A stretch of 64,000 bases of DNA, taken from Flavobacterium sp. HSC-32F16 (GTDB lineage: Bacteria > Bacteroidota > Bacteroidia > Flavobacteriales > Flavobacteriaceae). The notes beneath the pieces were generated by a model that saw nothing but the letters and a program-made list of their open reading frames with translations, made no database searches and was not told the origin of the DNA. Position 1 is the first letter of the stretch; each line of letters starts with the position of its first letter. Made by a program: the position numbers and the translations under genes. Positions 62,218-64,000 of the stretch are shown here, piece by piece. The stretch covers positions 62,001-126,000 of the forward strand of contig NZ_JALKAC010000010.1 of the NCBI RefSeq assembly GCF_024171645.1, given 5' to 3'.

Positions 62218-63678
62218 ATGAAAAAAATATTTTTCCTTATTTTCACTGCAGCAAGCTTACTATCTTGCTCAGATGACATAGAAAATCTAAACACAAACGA
62301 AAAGGATCCTTTGGAAGTTCCAGGTGAAGCTTTATTTACAAGTGCTCAAAAAAGCCTGGTAGACCAAATAACAAGTACCAATGTAAACGACAATGTTTTT
62401 AGATTATTAAATCAATATTGGACAGAAACCGTTTACACTGATGAAAGTAATTATGATTTGGTAACAAGAACCATTCCTGAACAACATTGGCAATATCTTT
62501 ATAAAGATGTTTTAAAAGATTTGGATCAAAGTGCTTCAAACATAACCAATACACCTCTAGGGTTGACAGAAAATCCTTTGGGAAAACAAAACAAATTAGC
62601 CATAATAGAGATATTAAATGTTTACACCTACGCAATCTTAGTAGAAACTTTTGGAAATGTTCCTTACTCACAAGCCTTAAATCTTAATTACAAAACACCT
62701 AAATACGATGATGGTTTAACAATCTACAAGGATTTAATAACGAGATTAAATAATGCTATTGCAAATCTAAATCCTGCGGGAGGAAGCTTTGGAGATAATG
62801 ACAGAATTTATGGCGGCAATGTATCAAAATGGATAAAATTTGCCAACACTTTAAAACTGCGAATGGGAATTACTATTTCAGATATTCCTTCTGAAAGTGT
62901 TTTGGCCCAGGCTACAGTATCCAGCGCCGCACCAAATGTTTTTACATCAAATGCAGATAACGCTATTTTAAAATATTTAACTGCAACACCAAATACAAAT
63001 CCTCTATATGTTGATTTAGTAGCAAGCGGACGTTCGGATTTTGTTCCTGCAAATACCCTGGTAGATGCAATGAATACTTTGCAAGATCCGAGACGTGCAA
63101 AATATTTCGACAGTAATATGGATGATCCAAATACTCCAGAGATTGAATATATAGGAGGGGTTTATGGAGCAAGTAATTCTTTTGCCAATAAAACACATAT
63201 TACACCTACGATTCAAGCTCCTGATTTTCCTGGAAAAGTTTTAGATTATTCACAAACAGAATTCCTTTTAGCGGAAGCTGCGGAAAGATCATTATATGGG
63301 AGTCCCGCAGATGCAGAAGCCCATTATAATGCCGCGATTACAGCATCAATATTAGATTGGGGAGGAACTCCAGCAGAAGCAACAACATATTTAGCGAATC
63401 CTTTAGTTGCATACTCGACTGCAGCTGGAAACTGGAAACAGAAAATAGGAACTCAAATCTGGATTGCTTTGTACAATAATTCATTTGAAGGATATTCATC
63501 TTATAGACGCTTAGATTATCCCGTTTTAGTTAAGCCTGCAGATGCAGTATCAGAAATCCCTATGCGCTATACATATCCTATAATAGAACAATCTTTAAAT
63601 AAGGCAAGTTATACACAAGCAAGCACTGCAATTGGAGGTGATGCTGTAGAAACTAAATTATTTTGGGATAAATTTTAG
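62218..63678 (+). CDS. SusD/RagB-family nutrient-binding lipoprotein
   Basis: A 486-residue surface lipoprotein that forms the lid of the SusC transporter. The lipobox LLSC puts the lipidated cysteine at residue 17, followed by SDDIENLNTNEKDP, the typical SusD opening. The helical TPR-like region (EILNVYTYAILVETFGNVPY, YDDGLTIYKDLITRLNNAI) and the C-terminal EFLLAEAAERS segment place it in the SusD-like group of peptide or glycan binders. A terminator follows, so this is a two-gene unit. Confidence 0.93.
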   Translation: MKKIFFLIFTAASLLSCSDDIENLNTNEKDPLEVPGEALFTSAQKSLVDQITSTNVNDNVFRLLNQYWTETVYTDESNYDLVTRTIPEQHWQYLYKDVLKDLDQSASNITNTPLGLTENPLGKQNKLAIIEILNVYTYAILVETFGNVPYSQALNLNYKTPKYDDGLTIYKDLITRLNNAIANLNPAGGSFGDNDRIYGGNVSKWIKFANTLKLRMGITISDIPSESVLAQATVSSAAPNVFTSNADNAILKYLTATPNTNPLYVDLVASGRSDFVPANTLVDAMNTLQDPRRAKYFDSNMDDPNTPEIEYIGGVYGASNSFANKTHITPTIQAPDFPGKVLDYSQTEFLLAEAAERSLYGSPADAEAHYNAAITASILDWGGTPAEATTYLANPLVAYSTAAGNWKQKIGTQIWIALYNNSFEGYSSYRRLDYPVLVKPADAVSEIPMRYTYPIIEQSLNKASYTQASTAIGGDAVETKLFWDKF

Positions 63679-63698
63679 ATATAATATTGCGTTAAGAT

Positions 63699-63726
63699 AA
63701 AAACCACCTCCAAAAAGGTGGTTTTT
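63699..63726 (+). terminator. Terminator after susD
   Basis: A 9-bp stem (aaaaccacc/ggtggtttt) with an 8-base loop and a following T-run, 20 bp past the susD stop codon. Confidence 0.9.
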
Positions 63727-63914
63727 CTGTATAAAAGTTACAGAAAAAACAATTATGGATATGATTTTCCTAAATTTAACATTTCCATTAACAATGATAT
63801 TTTAAATTATTATCAAATTAGACACTTCTAATTGCGAATATCTAAACAATAACTGTTTTTTAACGCTAAAAAAACAATATCTTATAGTAAAATCATAATT
63901 TAACGAAAAAAAAA
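63727..63914 (+). other. Gene-free spacer between susD and the next susC-like gene
   Basis: About 190 bp of AT-rich sequence after the susD terminator and before the conserved leader. I see no open frame, hairpin or repeat in it. Confidence 0.5.
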
Positions 63915-63981
63915 GCATTTTATATTAGGTAGATTAACAAATTATTAAGATTTTTGTCGAACTAATTCAAAATATTTAAAA
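63915..63981 (+). promoter_or_regulatory. Conserved leader, copy 2
   Basis: Blocks ttaacaa (63934-63940) and aactaattc (63960-63968) repeat the order and spacing of the susC leader at 58808-58881, and the following start is again ATGAAAC. This supports the prediction that the gene starting at 63982 is also a SusC-type transporter. Confidence 0.5.
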
Positions 63982-64000
63982 ATGAAACTAAAGTTCAATG
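63982..64000 (+). CDS. N-terminal fragment, probable second SusC-type protein
   Basis: Only six codons (MKLKFN) are inside the window. The leader similarity to the susC at 58882 and the matching first residues suggest another TonB-linked outer membrane protein. The call depends on sequence beyond the right edge. Confidence 0.4.

Noticed and set aside
1..64000. CRISPR array, tRNA, rRNA, insertion sequence or prophage
   Set aside because: No regularly spaced repeats, cloverleaf sequence, rRNA motif, transposase or phage protein was seen on either strand.

Overview
This window looks like a chromosomal segment from a member of the Flavobacteriaceae, most likely Flavobacterium or a close relative. 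The DNA is AT-rich and the genes lack Shine-Dalgarno sequences. Many start regions carry the Bacteroidota promoter pattern TTG-N19/20-TAnnTTTG. A SusC/SusD pair and the ribosomal-protein order S11-S4-RpoA-L17 fit this assignment. No tRNA, rRNA, insertion sequence, phage gene or CRISPR array was seen.

Region 1 (1-31249, all minus strand) is a large surface-polysaccharide locus. It begins on the right with an export module: a small Wza-like lipoprotein, a Wzc-type tyrosine kinase, a UDP-HexNAc 4-epimerase and a UDP-glucose dehydrogenase. This module ends in a NusG-like (UpxY/RfaH type) elongation factor and a terminator. A second promoter at 24829-24859 then starts an apparent operon that runs to the left edge. 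Its roughly 85-nt leader can fold into two mutually exclusive hairpins. The operon encodes a UDP-sugar dehydrogenase, ManC, RfbB, a second and larger SLBB export protein with a Wzz-like partner, and a dTDP-3-amino-3,6-dideoxyhexose cassette (two ketoisomerase-like cupins, acyltransferase, aminotransferase). It continues with a Wzx flippase, an EpsG-like polymerase, about seven glycosyltransferases, a secreted beta-helix protein, a WecA/WbpL-type initiating transferase with its reductase partner, and further sugar genes ending in a truncated rfbC.

Region 2 (31320-39288) holds housekeeping genes: recR, a small CoA-binding protein, marC (plus strand), two guanidino-modifying hydrolases (ctlX and a relative), gltA, eno and carA. 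The intergenic sites include a palindromic repeat of a type I associate with Flavobacterium intergenic repeats and a 26-bp perfect inverted repeat that should act as a bidirectional terminator.

Region 3 (39473-56989, minus) is the merged str, S10, spc and alpha ribosomal cluster: rpsL-rpsG-fusA-rpsJ, then a terminator and fresh promoter, then rplC through rplQ without a break, including secY, infA and a 38-codon rpmJ. The rplC leader and the rpsK-rpsD spacer each contain a well-paired RNA hairpin, which makes them candidates for ribosomal-protein feedback sites.

Region 4 (57091-64000, plus) encodes a short Omp85-type outer membrane protein and a SusC/SusD nutrient-uptake pair with a terminator. 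It ends with the first codons of what is probably another SusC, because the roughly 70-nt leader of the first susC recurs in front of it.
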